Assembly (NCBI GenBank): GCA_964430745.1
Contig: CAYSHI010000304.1
Location: forward strand, 1 to 64,000
Source: CBDCGW01 sp964430745
Lineage (GTDB): Bacteria; Acidobacteriota; UBA890
Direction: 5' to 3'
DNA: 64,000 bases
Shown here: positions 40,480 through 48,835 of the stretch, piece after piece
How positions within the stretch are numbered: the stretch's first letter is position 1
Layout: each line of letters begins with the position of its first letter
Position numbers and translations under genes: made by a program
The notes under the pieces: generated by a model
The model's database searches: none
The model's input: the letters and a program-made list of their open reading frames with translations, nothing else
Told to the model about the DNA's origin: nothing

Positions 40480-41916
40480 TCATTGTAGTGGGGCGGTCGC
40501 GTCTCGAGGGACGCTCGGTGGGCCGTCAACGCGAAACTGATACGACGATGGATACCAGTGCAACGCCCACGACTCGAGGATATTGCTTCCGAGTACGGCG
40601 ATCGGAGCGACACCCCCATCGACACCCCACCCGGCCAGCGAGGCCGGACGCCAGGAGACGTCGGAGCGCCATGCTCCCAGCATCAGATTCGCCGGCGCCG
40701 AATTGCTCCCCGGAAGCACCTCGAAGGAGTCGGAGTCCAACCGTGAGGTCTCGCCCGGATCGATCCCCGCGGCGACGACAGCGTCGGACACGCGGGGAAA
40801 CAAGAGCACCTGTGTCCCCACGCCTTCGCGCGCCACCCGCGCCCTCAACCAGGCGAGCGTGGAGCCGGTCAACGGGGCGGAAAGCGAGTCGACGTCGGCG
40901 GCACGAGGGGGCGGGGCGATGATCAGTTGGGCGCGCAGCGGGAGCAGCGTCCAGCGCGCACCGACCAGCAGATCAGCCCCGATCACGCCGTCAACCCCGG
41001 GCGGCGCGTCCGCGACGGCGACCACGACGCTGCGCACGGAGAGGTCACCGAAATCCACTGAGGGAATCGCCACCTGGCGTGACGAGAGAATCGAGGGCCA
41101 GCGAGATGTCGCAGCTCTGCCGCCCCCGGGCGCTCCATCAACCGGCAACCCAACCGCGCGGACAAGCTCCTCGGAGATCAGGCTCTGACGAAACGTGAGG
41201 TCGAGCTTCAACCGGGCTGCGCTACCTGAGACGACCGCTTCCACCGCCCAGCCTCCGCCTTCCAGCGGATGCATCGGGAGGATCTCGGGCCCACCCGTCC
41301 ACTGCTGCGGCGGGCCTTCGATTCGAGCGGCTGCCGCTCCCATAGCGTCCGCGGCCCGGCCCCGCGAAGTCCCACGCTCCGCGGCTCCCCAGGCGAGCAT
41401 CTCGCGTCCGGCCGCGGCGGCGTCTCCAGCCACCCAGGCCGCGCTGGCGAGCACCGCGTGCGCGACTCCGGCTCCCTCCTCGGCGGCCAATCCCGCTCGC
41501 GCCATTTCGACGGCGGTACTCCAATCGGCCGCGCTCGCCCGCGCCACCGCCACGCCGACGTGTCCCTCGACGAGGCCGGCCTCCAGAGCACGGCGGAAGT
41601 GAGTCTCCGCACTGCGCACGGCGCCGTTGCGCCATAGCGCCCAGCCGTATACCAGGTCTGCCTGCGGTCCGCTGTATTGTCGCTGCAGCAGTTCGGCGCG
41701 CGTCAGCGCCTGCCGGACCCGATCCTGTTCGAGCAACGTACGGACTTCGCTGATCGACGGAGCCAACGTTCCGGCGTCGGCAGCGAACTCGAACCTACAC
41801 CCCCCCAGCATCGCGCAAAGGGTGCCAACGATGATCAGTGTCCGGCCCGGGCTTCGGGCCCGGCCATTTTCACTTTCCCCGCGCGATGGTATATTCACGC
41901 CGATAGGGATCTCCAT
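40480..41916 (-). CDS. Lipoprotein with TPR-like helices and a retropepsin-like aspartyl protease region
   Basis: Up to 478 aa. A signal sequence ends in lipobox LGGC (cysteine about residue 40). Residues ~55-200 form TPR-like helices (ALTRAELLQRQYSGPQADLVYGWALWRNG). The C-terminal half resembles PerP/retropepsin-type folds, with VDGVIGADLLVGARWTL and APIAVLGSNILESW. The D-T/S-G catalytic triplet is not clear: SARLKLDLTFRQS stands where it would be expected, so activity is uncertain. The first ATG (41916) shares the CATG palindrome with the divergent gene; a GTG at 41898 is an alternative start. It lies in an operon with the GAF activator. Confidence 0.6.
   Translation of the reverse strand: MEIPIGVNIPSRGESENGRARSPGRTLIIVGTLCAMLGGCRFEFAADAGTLAPSISEVRTLLEQDRVRQALTRAELLQRQYSGPQADLVYGWALWRNGAVRSAETHFRRALEAGLVEGHVGVAVARASAADWSTAVEMARAGLAAEEGAGVAHAVLASAAWVAGDAAAAGREMLAWGAAERGTSRGRAADAMGAAAARIEGPPQQWTGGPEILPMHPLEGGGWAVEAVVSGSAARLKLDLTFRQSLISEELVRAVGLPVDGAPGGGRAATSRWPSILSSRQVAIPSVDFGDLSVRSVVVAVADAPPGVDGVIGADLLVGARWTLLPLRAQLIIAPPPRAADVDSLSAPLTGSTLAWLRARVAREGVGTQVLLFPRVSDAVVAAGIDPGETSRLDSDSFEVLPGSNSAPANLMLGAWRSDVSWRPASLAGWGVDGGVAPIAVLGSNILESWALHWYPSSYQFRVDGPPSVPRDATAPLQ
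41867..41895 (+). promoter_or_regulatory. Sigma-70 promoter for the 80-residue protein gene
   Basis: TTTTCA (41867-41872), 17 nt, TATATT (41890-41895, 5/6 match). The predicted start near 41902 gives a 13-nt leader containing AGGGAT. It lies within the 5' end of the divergent lipoprotein gene. Confidence 0.55.
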
Positions 41917-42157
41917 GAAGCTGCGTAACTACATCACGCGCTGGCAGGAATTTCGTGAATGGTCGGAGACCAACCGACCCGAAATCATTTCGGATGTGGA
42001 GAGCCTGGGCCACGAGCTCCGGCATTCCATCGAAGCCTACCGTCAGGCCAGGGGGCCTGAAGAGCGGCAGGACACGATGGATTCGATCAAAGCCTACTAC
42101 GACGAAGTTGTTGAGTGGCATATGCGCGAGATCATCGCGAAACTCGACAACGTTTAG
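41915..42157 (+). CDS. Small all-helical protein of unknown function
   Basis: 80 aa, charged and helical (RWQEFREWSETNRPEIISDVESLG; KAYYDEVVEWHMREIIAKLDNV), no known domain. The ATG lies 13 nt after a predicted transcription start and overlaps the start codon of the divergent lipoprotein gene (41914-41917 CATG). The good promoter and codon use support a real gene. Confidence 0.65.
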   Translation: MKLRNYITRWQEFREWSETNRPEIISDVESLGHELRHSIEAYRQARGPEERQDTMDSIKAYYDEVVEWHMREIIAKLDNV

Positions 42158-42246
42158 GCCATCATCGCTCCCATTGTCGCGAATCCGACAGCTTAGAACC
42201 TTGACTGCAGCCTTGTAGGTGGGCTTCGGCCGAAGACCGTAAAGCA

Positions 42247-43269
42247 GTGGACGGCCTGGCGAAGGACAACGAGGCAGGAGTCGAGGACGACTTCGACACG
42301 ATCGCTCGACTCGCGAGCGACTTTCGTGCATCCCGTGTTGTGCTGACGGCCGTCGAGCTGAATCTCTTTTCGCTTCTCGGAACCGAACGGCTGCAGACGG
42401 AGACCCTTGCGCGGCGCGCACACGCGCAAGAGCGCGGTGTCGAGCTGCTCGCAAACGCCCTCGTCGGACTCGGGCTCCTATCGCTCGATGAGCATGGATA
42501 CGCGTGCACCCCGTCGTCTCGCCGCTATCTCGACGAAACTTCTCCCGACTACCGGGGCCGTGTCATCCGGCTGGCGAGCTGGTGGTGGACACGCTGGTCG
42601 GATCTGACCGACATCGTCCGCAACGGAAACGCGCCCGACGGCCCTCCGACGGAGATGCTGGAAGATTTCACCCTCGCCATGCAACAGGGCAAACCGCGGG
42701 CCGGCTCCCTGTTGGCAGAGAAGCTCGACCTCCACGGAGTATCGCGAATCGTTGATCTCGGCGGCGGACCGGGAGCCTTCGCGGAAGCTCTGGCGGCGAC
42801 GTTGCCGGAAGCGCAGATCGTGGTCGTCGACAGACCCGAGGTCATCGACATCGCTCGGCGCCACCTGCCGGCGAGCCTCCTCGACCGGCGAATCGTCTTC
42901 GTCGCCCATGATTTCGTCAACGAAGGAATCCCCCTCGCCGGCGACGCGCCGGCTCCCTACGACCTGGCAATACTCTCGTCGGTTGTCCACCTCCTCGGCG
43001 AGGAAGAAAACGCTGCTCTGCTGAAGCGGGTGCGCGACGCTCTCGCCCCCGGCGGGCGCATCGCAATTCGCGACTTCCTCGTCGACGAAAAGGGTGTCGC
43101 CCCGCTCGACGCTGCTTTGCTCGCGGTCACGATGCTCGTTTCGAGCCGTCGAGGGCGTTGCTACAGCTTCGCCCGCATCAAGGAATGGCTCCACGCGGCC
43201 GGGTTCGGCGAGGTGGAGAAGAGCGAATTCGACGGACCGGCAGTGTTGATCACGGCCCGCCGTGCGTAG
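42247..43269 (+). CDS. SAM-dependent O-methyltransferase-like protein
   Basis: 340 aa. An N-terminal winged-helix/dimerisation region (~20-95) precedes a class I methyltransferase domain with SAM-binding VDLGGGPGAFAEAL, acidic loop VVVDRPEVIDIARRHLP and APGGRIAIRDFLVDE, as in Methyltransf_2 enzymes. The substrate is unknown. GTG at 42247. The last 20 nt overlap the end of the convergent gene. Confidence 0.83.
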   Translation: MDGLAKDNEAGVEDDFDTIARLASDFRASRVVLTAVELNLFSLLGTERLQTETLARRAHAQERGVELLANALVGLGLLSLDEHGYACTPSSRRYLDETSPDYRGRVIRLASWWWTRWSDLTDIVRNGNAPDGPPTEMLEDFTLAMQQGKPRAGSLLAEKLDLHGVSRIVDLGGGPGAFAEALAATLPEAQIVVVDRPEVIDIARRHLPASLLDRRIVFVAHDFVNEGIPLAGDAPAPYDLAILSSVVHLLGEEENAALLKRVRDALAPGGRIAIRDFLVDEKGVAPLDAALLAVTMLVSSRRGRCYSFARIKEWLHAAGFGEVEKSEFDGPAVLITARRA

Positions 43270-43606
43270 CCGCGGCACCGCTTTCTGCACCGACGTACGC
43301 CCACGCCGAAACCTCGCGCGCCGACAGGACCGTCTTCACCTGTAGGCTCAGACGCTCGTATTCGCCATCCTCGGTGTTTTCGAACGCGTCCAGCTTGGCG
43401 ATGTCGGACGGCTCGATGCCTTCGAGCAAGAGGCCGACGATCATCGCGCCAGCCTGCGCGACGGCCCGGAAACAGCCCGTCTCCGGCGTCATGCGGCGCG
43501 AGAATCCTCCCAGCACCGCGGGCTCGGACGGCGGCACGCGTCCGAGAACCTGGCGCAGGACCGGAGGTTTGCACAGCTCACCGTAGACGAACAGGCTCGT
43601 CGGCAC
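43250..43606 (-). CDS. Gamma-glutamylcyclotransferase (AIG2)-like protein
   Basis: 118 aa. The N-terminal FVYGELCKPPVLRQVLGR is the family's Y-G-x-L loop; a conserved Glu is in FENTEDGEYERL. The fold is used by gamma-glutamylcyclotransferases and related enzymes. GTG 43606 with ACGGAG 7 nt upstream. It lies 20 nt after the excisionase-type HTH gene on the same strand. Substrate not established. Confidence 0.75.
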   Translation of the reverse strand: MPTSLFVYGELCKPPVLRQVLGRVPPSEPAVLGGFSRRMTPETGCFRAVAQAGAMIVGLLLEGIEPSDIAKLDAFENTEDGEYERLSLQVKTVLSAREVSAWAYVGAESGAAATHGGP

Positions 43607-43626
43607 TCGAAACTCCGTTGCCCGAG

Positions 43627-44052
43627 TCAGGGACCGTCCACCTCCGACGCGGCGCTGTCCAAACGGTCGGCCAGCTCGATGAGCTTGCGCCGCTGAGGGA
43701 AACTGAGGCTCGCGCCGACGTCTCGCTCGAGGTCCCGCAAGACGGCCGAGGCGTCGAATGCAAGCTGCGCGAGACGGTCGCAGTCGACACCCGAGTGACC
43801 GGTGGATCCATCGGAGGCGCCTTTCCTCCGGCCTCGGGCAGTCTTCTTCGCCCCGCCGGCGCTGGTCGTCGTCTTGTCCGTACCGGCGCCGCGTGACTGG
43901 TCCTCCGTCCAGCGCTCCAGCTCCCCGGGATCGAAGCGGACGTTGAAACCGATCTTGCGGTACGGGACCCGGTCGAGCCGCACCCACTCGTACAACGTCT
44001 TGGGGCGAATCCCGAGGTACTCCGCAGCTTCTTCGACCTTCCAGAGACCCAT
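43627..44052 (-). CDS. Excisionase-type (HTH_17) DNA-binding protein
   Basis: 141 aa. The first ~55 residues (VEEAAEYLGIRPKTLYEWVRLDRVPYRKIGFNVRF) form a MerR/Xis-like HTH of the kind used by excisionases and small regulators. A basic, low-complexity linker (~60-95) follows, then a C-terminal helical segment. ATG 44052 with AGGTG upstream is preferred over the in-frame ATG 44088. No integrase is nearby, so a regulatory role is more likely than excision. Confidence 0.75.
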   Translation of the reverse strand: MGLWKVEEAAEYLGIRPKTLYEWVRLDRVPYRKIGFNVRFDPGELERWTEDQSRGAGTDKTTTSAGGAKKTARGRRKGASDGSTGHSGVDCDRLAQLAFDASAVLRDLERDVGASLSFPQRRKLIELADRLDSAASEVDGP

Positions 44053-44217
44053 TGCACCTCGGAATTGTGGAGACGGCGTCCTCAACAAGTACGCCCACGC
44101 TACCGCCGCGTCGTCGTCCCTTCAAGCGCGTCCGTTGCCGCCTCCCGACGCGGCGACTATACTCGAATTTCTTTTCAGGATTTGTGAGTCGACGCCCTCT
44201 CGCCCCCGTTCACGGCC

Positions 44218-44775
44218 ATGACCGACGCCTCCGAAGCGCAGCTCAACGTCACCCCCTTGCGCCCGACCCACGTCCTGCGCAGCGAGCACCGCCAGATCGA
44301 CGAGCAACTCGACGTGCTGTCCGCCGCGCTACGCCGTCTCGGCGATGGAGGGCCTGCCCCCGACGTGCTGGATCGGATCGAGAGCGTGGCCGGGTACATC
44401 GACGGCGAGATGGCCCTCCACCACCGAAAGGAAGAGGACTGCCTGTTTCCTTTCCTCGAGGGGTTCCTGGCCTCGGAGAACCTTCATTTGGATGCACGCA
44501 TCGCCGATCACGAGGACCTCAACATCATGAACGGCAAGTTCAAGGAGGCCCTCAACGAATGCCGCGAGCTGGCGGGCGGCCGACGCGCGGCGTTCTCGGC
44601 GCAGATGCTGCGCGGCTACGGCCTCTACATCGTGCACCTGGTGCGCGAGCACCTCCTGAAGGAGGACCAGATCCTCTTTCTCGTCGCGGACGAGTACCTC
44701 ACGCCCGAACAGGAGGCGGAGATCCTCTCGCGCTTCGCCGCCATCGACCGAGCCGGCCAGCGCTCGGAAGGGTGA
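44218..44775 (+). CDS. Hemerythrin HHE-domain protein
   Basis: 185 aa. His/Glu diiron ligands appear in order: SEHRQID, LHHRKEEDCLFPFLE, ADHEDLN, and HLVREHLLKEDQILF. This is the four-helix hemerythrin-like fold that binds O2, NO or acts in iron/redox stress. The stop overlaps the next start (GTGA), linking it to a membrane protein. Confidence 0.87.
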   Translation: MTDASEAQLNVTPLRPTHVLRSEHRQIDEQLDVLSAALRRLGDGGPAPDVLDRIESVAGYIDGEMALHHRKEEDCLFPFLEGFLASENLHLDARIADHEDLNIMNGKFKEALNECRELAGGRRAAFSAQMLRGYGLYIVHLVREHLLKEDQILFLVADEYLTPEQEAEILSRFAAIDRAGQRSEG

Positions 44776-45161
44776 GCGCGCCTCGCCCCTCGATCGCCCG
44801 TAAGCGGGAAGAGCAGGGCCGCCTCTTCTGGGTGTGGCTGCTGACGCTGCCCCTCCTCCTGCTGTTGGGCGCGAGTCGCGTGTTCGGGGCCCCCTGGCCC
44901 AATCCGCTCACGCAGCGGATCGGTTTCGTGGTGCTGGCGTTTCCGGTGTTGTTCGTCGTCGGAGAACCGTTGTTCGCGGCCGCCCGCGCGGCAATCGAGC
45001 GGCGGCGCCCCAACCTCTCACTGATCGTGGCGGGCATGGCCGCAGCAGGCTACGGCTGTGGTCTGCTGGCCATCTTCACGTCCGCACCCCCACTGGCAGG
45101 CGCATCAGCACTGCTGGTTTCTGTGTACCTGACTCTTCGATACATCACAAGTAGGTATTGA
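44772..45161 (+). CDS. Small membrane protein coupled to the hemerythrin gene
   Basis: 129 aa from GTG 44772. Three or four predicted membrane helices (LFWVWLLTLPLLLLLGAS; IGFVVLAFPVLFVVG; LIVAGMAAAGYGCGLLAIF; ASALLVSVYLTLRY). No family recognised. The 4-nt overlap with the hemerythrin gene suggests joint function. Confidence 0.65.
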   Translation: MSAPRPSIARKREEQGRLFWVWLLTLPLLLLLGASRVFGAPWPNPLTQRIGFVVLAFPVLFVVGEPLFAAARAAIERRRPNLSLIVAGMAAAGYGCGLLAIFTSAPPLAGASALLVSVYLTLRYITSRY

Positions 45162-45187
45162 TGTGCAATGTTATGAAACTCTATTAT
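45158..45187 (+). promoter_or_regulatory. Sigma-70 promoter of the exopolysaccharide operon
   Basis: TTGATG (45158-45163), 18 nt, TATTAT (45182-45187, 5/6). An 8-bp inverted repeat gaaactct/agagtttc (45175-45182 and 45199-45206) straddles the -10 and the predicted start near 45194, a likely operator. The remaining ~200-nt leader to 45400 shows no recognised motif. Confidence 0.6.
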
Positions 45188-45399
45188 CAGGTACGTCTAG
45201 AGTTTCTTAGAGAGTCAGGACAGACAATCAGGGGACCGAACAGAACTCGGCTGACGGCAATCGGCCTGCCACGTAATCGGCTCACCCGCCGATAGCACGG
45301 CACCGCAGCCACGACGCCTCAACGCATTCTGCGCGACACCGGGAAGTCCGCTGAACGTGGAGTGATAAGTGCGCCATTGAAGCCTCGAGAGCAATCCTC

Positions 45400-46221
45400 A
45401 TGGATTCGGCGATGAACACGCAGATCGGAGTCTATCTAGAGCACTGGGGCCTGGCGGGTAAGCCATTCGAGAACGTCCCGGACCCCGAAAGCGTTTACCT
45501 GTCGGAAAGCCACAGCCAGGCGGTCGACCTGCTTGAATACGCGATCCGCGAGCGCAAATCGGCGGCGCTACTGACCGGCGAATACGGCACCGGGAAAACG
45601 ACCATGGTGCGCGTGCTGCTCTCCAAGGTCGACCTCGAGCAGTTCAGCACCGTGCTGATCAATTACCCGTTGGTCGAGGGCGAGGCCCTCTTCCGAAACA
45701 TGCTCCGGCAAATGGACGCGGAGCCCGCCGAAGACACCAACAAGAGCGATCTGTACGCCGAGTTGGGGTCGTGCTTTCTCAACAACGCCTCCCGCGGTCT
45801 GCACAATCTCGTCGTGCTCGACGAAGCCCAGTCGCTGCCGGCCGACTCTCTGTACGAAGAGCTGCGGCTGTTGCTCAACTTCCAGCTCAATGACCGGAAC
45901 CTGGTAACCCTCCTGCTCGTGGGACAGGACGACCTCTGGAACCGAGTTTCCCAACTGCCGCAGCTCGCGGACCGTTTCACCGTCAAGTGTCGGCTTCAGG
46001 AGCTCGACCTCGAACAGACCGTCAGCTACATCCGTCACCGTCTCGAGCATTTTGCGGGAGACCCGAAGATCTTCTCCGATGACGCTCTGCAGCTCATCCA
46101 CGACAGCTCGAAGGGAATTCCCCGTCGCATCAACAACCTCTGCGACCTGTCGCTGCTCATGGGTTTCCAACGCCAGCTCAAGGTTGTCGGGCCCGAAATC
46201 GTGAAGACCATATGGGTGTGA
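45400..46221 (+). CDS. ExeA/GspA-like AAA ATPase
   Basis: 273 aa. Walker A GEYGTGKTT near residue 60 and Walker B NLVVLDEAQ near 145; N-terminal WGLAGKPFENVPDPES is typical of ExeA-type ATPases that often head exosortase/polysaccharide clusters. No membrane or peptidoglycan-binding part is attached. ATG 45400 (a second ATG at 45412 is possible). First gene of the polysaccharide operon. Confidence 0.85.
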   Translation: MDSAMNTQIGVYLEHWGLAGKPFENVPDPESVYLSESHSQAVDLLEYAIRERKSAALLTGEYGTGKTTMVRVLLSKVDLEQFSTVLINYPLVEGEALFRNMLRQMDAEPAEDTNKSDLYAELGSCFLNNASRGLHNLVVLDEAQSLPADSLYEELRLLLNFQLNDRNLVTLLLVGQDDLWNRVSQLPQLADRFTVKCRLQELDLEQTVSYIRHRLEHFAGDPKIFSDDALQLIHDSSKGIPRRINNLCDLSLLMGFQRQLKVVGPEIVKTIWV

Positions 46222-46225
46222 TGAA

Positions 46226-47509
46226 ATGACGAACCTCATCGATTTCATCAAGTCATACGATGAGCTTCGCAAGGACGCCCGGCCGGCCGAGGGGGAGGCC
46301 GGCAACGCCGACGAGAAGCAACCGGAGAGCGCCGGCAATGCGACCGACGCCACTCAACCCGCGTCGGCCGCTCAACCCGCGTCACCGGCCGCCGTCGCGC
46401 CGCCCGCATCTCCGGCGCCGCCCGCATCTCCGGCGCCGGTCGCATCTCCGGCGCCGGTCGCACCGCCCTCGCCGGCCTCCGGCGTCGAGGTGGCCCCTTC
46501 GCCGGCCGATGCCCGCTCCGCGGAGGACATGGCGACCGCGGCGCGAGAGCTCTACGGTCGCGCGGTAATGGCCGTGTCGCGCCTGTTCGAAGCGGCGGTG
46601 ATGGAGAAGCTGACCCCGGGCAGGCTGATGGCGACCGTCAACGAGCTCGAAACAATCAGTCCGGAGATCGTTCGCTCGACCGCTCAGGGGCGGGACCTCC
46701 TGCGCGAGGCGATGGGAACCTACACTGAGGGAGAAGGATTCATCCTGCCGCATTCCGTAAACGTGGCAATCCTCGCCGTCCATCTCGGACGAGAGCTCGA
46801 GCTCGCCGAATCCGGACTATCGCAGCTCTGTCTCGCCGGATTCGTCCACGATGTCGGTAGCGTGCAGCTGCCCTCCGGACTGCTGACCAAGGCCGACAGC
46901 CTGACCCCGAGCGAATGGGAGCTGATGCGCTCGCGGCCGACGCGCAGCTACGAGATGCTGCACGCTCTGGGCGGACGCTACGAGCTTGTGGCCGAGATTT
47001 CCCGCCAGGTTTACGAGCGCCTCGACGGAAGCGGCTACCCTCGCGGCCTCCGGGAGGACGAGATCCTACCCGAAGCTCGGATTCTCGGAACCGTCGACTT
47101 CTTCGAGTCCTTCGCCCACCCGAGGCCGTACAGAGCCACCGTTCCCGGCAGCGCCAATCACGGCATCCAGATGCTCATGCAGATGGCCGACAAGTTCGGC
47201 TCCGCGACACTGAAAGCATTGGTGGGAAGCATCGGGTTGTTCCCGATCGGCAGCTACGTGCGCCTCAGCGGCGGCGAGATCGGGCGGGTCGTGGACGTAA
47301 AGAGAGAGAACCCCATGCGCCCACAGGTCGAGGTGCTCCTCACCGCCGAGCGACGGCCGCCGCGAGAATCCCGCACTCTGGATCTCCTGTCGATTCCGCA
47401 TATTTACGTTTCGCGGGCGCTGACCGCGTCAGATCTACGGGAACTCGGCCTACTTCCGCCACCCAGCGAAATGCCACCCCTGTCCGGCCCCGAAGACAGC
47501 CGGTCGTAG
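46226..47509 (+). CDS. Degenerate HD-GYP domain protein
   Basis: 427 aa. A ~90-residue Ala/Pro-rich low-complexity N-terminal region is followed by an HD-GYP domain from ~100. HSVNVA, FVHDVG and RLDGSGYPRGL are recognisable, but metal ligands are lost: the usual HDxGK reads HDVGS, the next His (HP..G) is Arg-Pro, and the HHE before DGSGYP is VYE. The c-di-GMP phosphodiesterase activity is therefore doubtful; a c-di-GMP-binding or scaffold role is more likely. The C-terminal ~100 residues are a beta-rich extension. It starts 4 nt after the ATPase gene and precedes wza. Confidence 0.82.
   Translation: MTNLIDFIKSYDELRKDARPAEGEAGNADEKQPESAGNATDATQPASAAQPASPAAVAPPASPAPPASPAPVASPAPVAPPSPASGVEVAPSPADARSAEDMATAARELYGRAVMAVSRLFEAAVMEKLTPGRLMATVNELETISPEIVRSTAQGRDLLREAMGTYTEGEGFILPHSVNVAILAVHLGRELELAESGLSQLCLAGFVHDVGSVQLPSGLLTKADSLTPSEWELMRSRPTRSYEMLHALGGRYELVAEISRQVYERLDGSGYPRGLREDEILPEARILGTVDFFESFAHPRPYRATVPGSANHGIQMLMQMADKFGSATLKALVGSIGLFPIGSYVRLSGGEIGRVVDVKRENPMRPQVEVLLTAERRPPRESRTLDLLSIPHIYVSRALTASDLRELGLLPPPSEMPPLSGPEDSRS
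46403..46474. repeat. 18-bp in-frame tandem repeat inside the HD-GYP gene
   Basis: Two exact copies (46403-46438), a third with two changes and a degenerate fourth. Each encodes a Pro-Ala-Ser-Pro-Ala-Pro-like hexapeptide, so copy-number change would alter linker length without a frameshift. Confidence 0.75.
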
Positions 47510-47517
47510 GAGGAATC

Positions 47518-48834
47518 GTGCGGCCCCGAGACAATCAACGTTACTCCTACGGAATCGCGAGCCCGCGCGCTCCTTGGCGTCGCGTCGCGAAGCCGTTGGC
47601 GGTTCTGTTCACGCTTCAGTTGTCCGGCATCGGTTGCGCGGCTCGTGCGCCGGAGTTGGCGACACCGACACGACCCGACGAGCTCGCCCCACTGCTCGCG
47701 GTGTACGAGGAACAGCTCGACCAACAGGGAATCACACTCGAGGGCGCGGAAGACTACGTCATCGGGCGCTCCGAGTCTCCACTGCCCCCCGCCGAAGCGC
47801 CGGCCGACACGTGGCCAGCCGACATGGAGGCAGCGGGCGACGAGGTAGCCGGGACCGAAGCAGACGGATACGAAGCAACGGTCAACGAGGCGACCGAGGG
47901 AGCCGGCGCCGATGGACCTACCGCCGCCGTCTCACCGTTCCAGGACACCGGGGGGCAGATGACCTTCAAGGTGGTCGACGGTGTCGCCGAGTACGTCTTC
48001 GGGCCCGGCGACGTCGTACAGGTGATCACCTACCTGGGCCCGGAGCCTCCCACGACGACCACTCACCGCGTGCAAGCCGACGGCAATATCCAGATCGCCC
48101 GCTTCGGCCTGGGCTCGGTTGTCGCCGCCGGTGCGACCCCCACCGAGCTGACCCGCGTCCTGACCGGGATGTTCCGGCAGTACGTTCCGGCCGGCTTGGC
48201 GGAAGTCCGTGTCGAGGAGTACAACGCGTGGTCGGCGACGCTGACCGGAGAGATACGCAACACGCCCAACGGAGGGGCCGGCAATTATCCGATCCGAGGC
48301 CGCATCTCTCTCGGTGAGTTCATCAACGCCTACGGCGGCCCGACCCCGAATGCCGACCTTGGCGACGTTCGCGTCGTGCGTCAGGGAAACGAGTTGCGTT
48401 TCGACCTGGCCTCGATTCTCGCGGGCGCGGCGGACGACCCCCCGGTGCGGGCGGGCGACATCGTGCAGGTCGCGTCGATCGCACAGGGATCGAGCCGCAT
48501 GTTCATCTTCGGAGAGGTCCGGGAACCCGGCGTCTATACCTACAGCGAGGGGATTTCCGTACTCGACGCCATAGCTCAGGCAGGTGGCTGGACGCAGACC
48601 GCAAAGCGAGACGCGGTATACGTTTCACGGCCGACCTCGGGGGAAGTGATACCCGTCAACCTCGACGTGACGCTCGGCGCCGGGCAGGTAGCCAGCGCGC
48701 CGGCTCTCGAACCCGGGGATTTCGTCGTCGTTCCGTTCTCTCCGGACCGCAGCCAGAAGATCCGCGACTGGGTCGGCATCGCCAGCCTCATCCTCAGCGC
48801 CCTTACGATCCTAGAGCTCATACGCCGCGACTGA
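47518..48834 (+). CDS. wza: Polysaccharide export outer-membrane lipoprotein, Wza-like
   Basis: 438 aa from GTG 47518 (AGGAGG about 4 nt upstream). A lipobox GIGC follows a hydrophobic stretch (LFTLQLSGIGC). After an acidic Glu/Ala-rich linker come a polysaccharide export domain (YVFGPGDVVQVITYLGPEP) and SLBB-type domains (RMFIFGEVREPGVYTYSEG), then a C-terminal hydrophobic helix that may form the outer-membrane channel. Directly precedes the Wzc-type kinase. Confidence 0.9.
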   Translation: MRPRDNQRYSYGIASPRAPWRRVAKPLAVLFTLQLSGIGCAARAPELATPTRPDELAPLLAVYEEQLDQQGITLEGAEDYVIGRSESPLPPAEAPADTWPADMEAAGDEVAGTEADGYEATVNEATEGAGADGPTAAVSPFQDTGGQMTFKVVDGVAEYVFGPGDVVQVITYLGPEPPTTTTHRVQADGNIQIARFGLGSVVAAGATPTELTRVLTGMFRQYVPAGLAEVRVEEYNAWSATLTGEIRNTPNGGAGNYPIRGRISLGEFINAYGGPTPNADLGDVRVVRQGNELRFDLASILAGAADDPPVRAGDIVQVASIAQGSSRMFIFGEVREPGVYTYSEGISVLDAIAQAGGWTQTAKRDAVYVSRPTSGEVIPVNLDVTLGAGQVASAPALEPGDFVVVPFSPDRSQKIRDWVGIASLILSALTILELIRRD

Positions 48835-48835
48835 C

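Noticed and set aside
40476..40625. N-terminal 50-residue extension of the GAF sigma-54 activator
   Set aside because: It lies in another frame of the lipoprotein gene and shows no conservation features; ATG 40475 is properly placed after that gene's stop.
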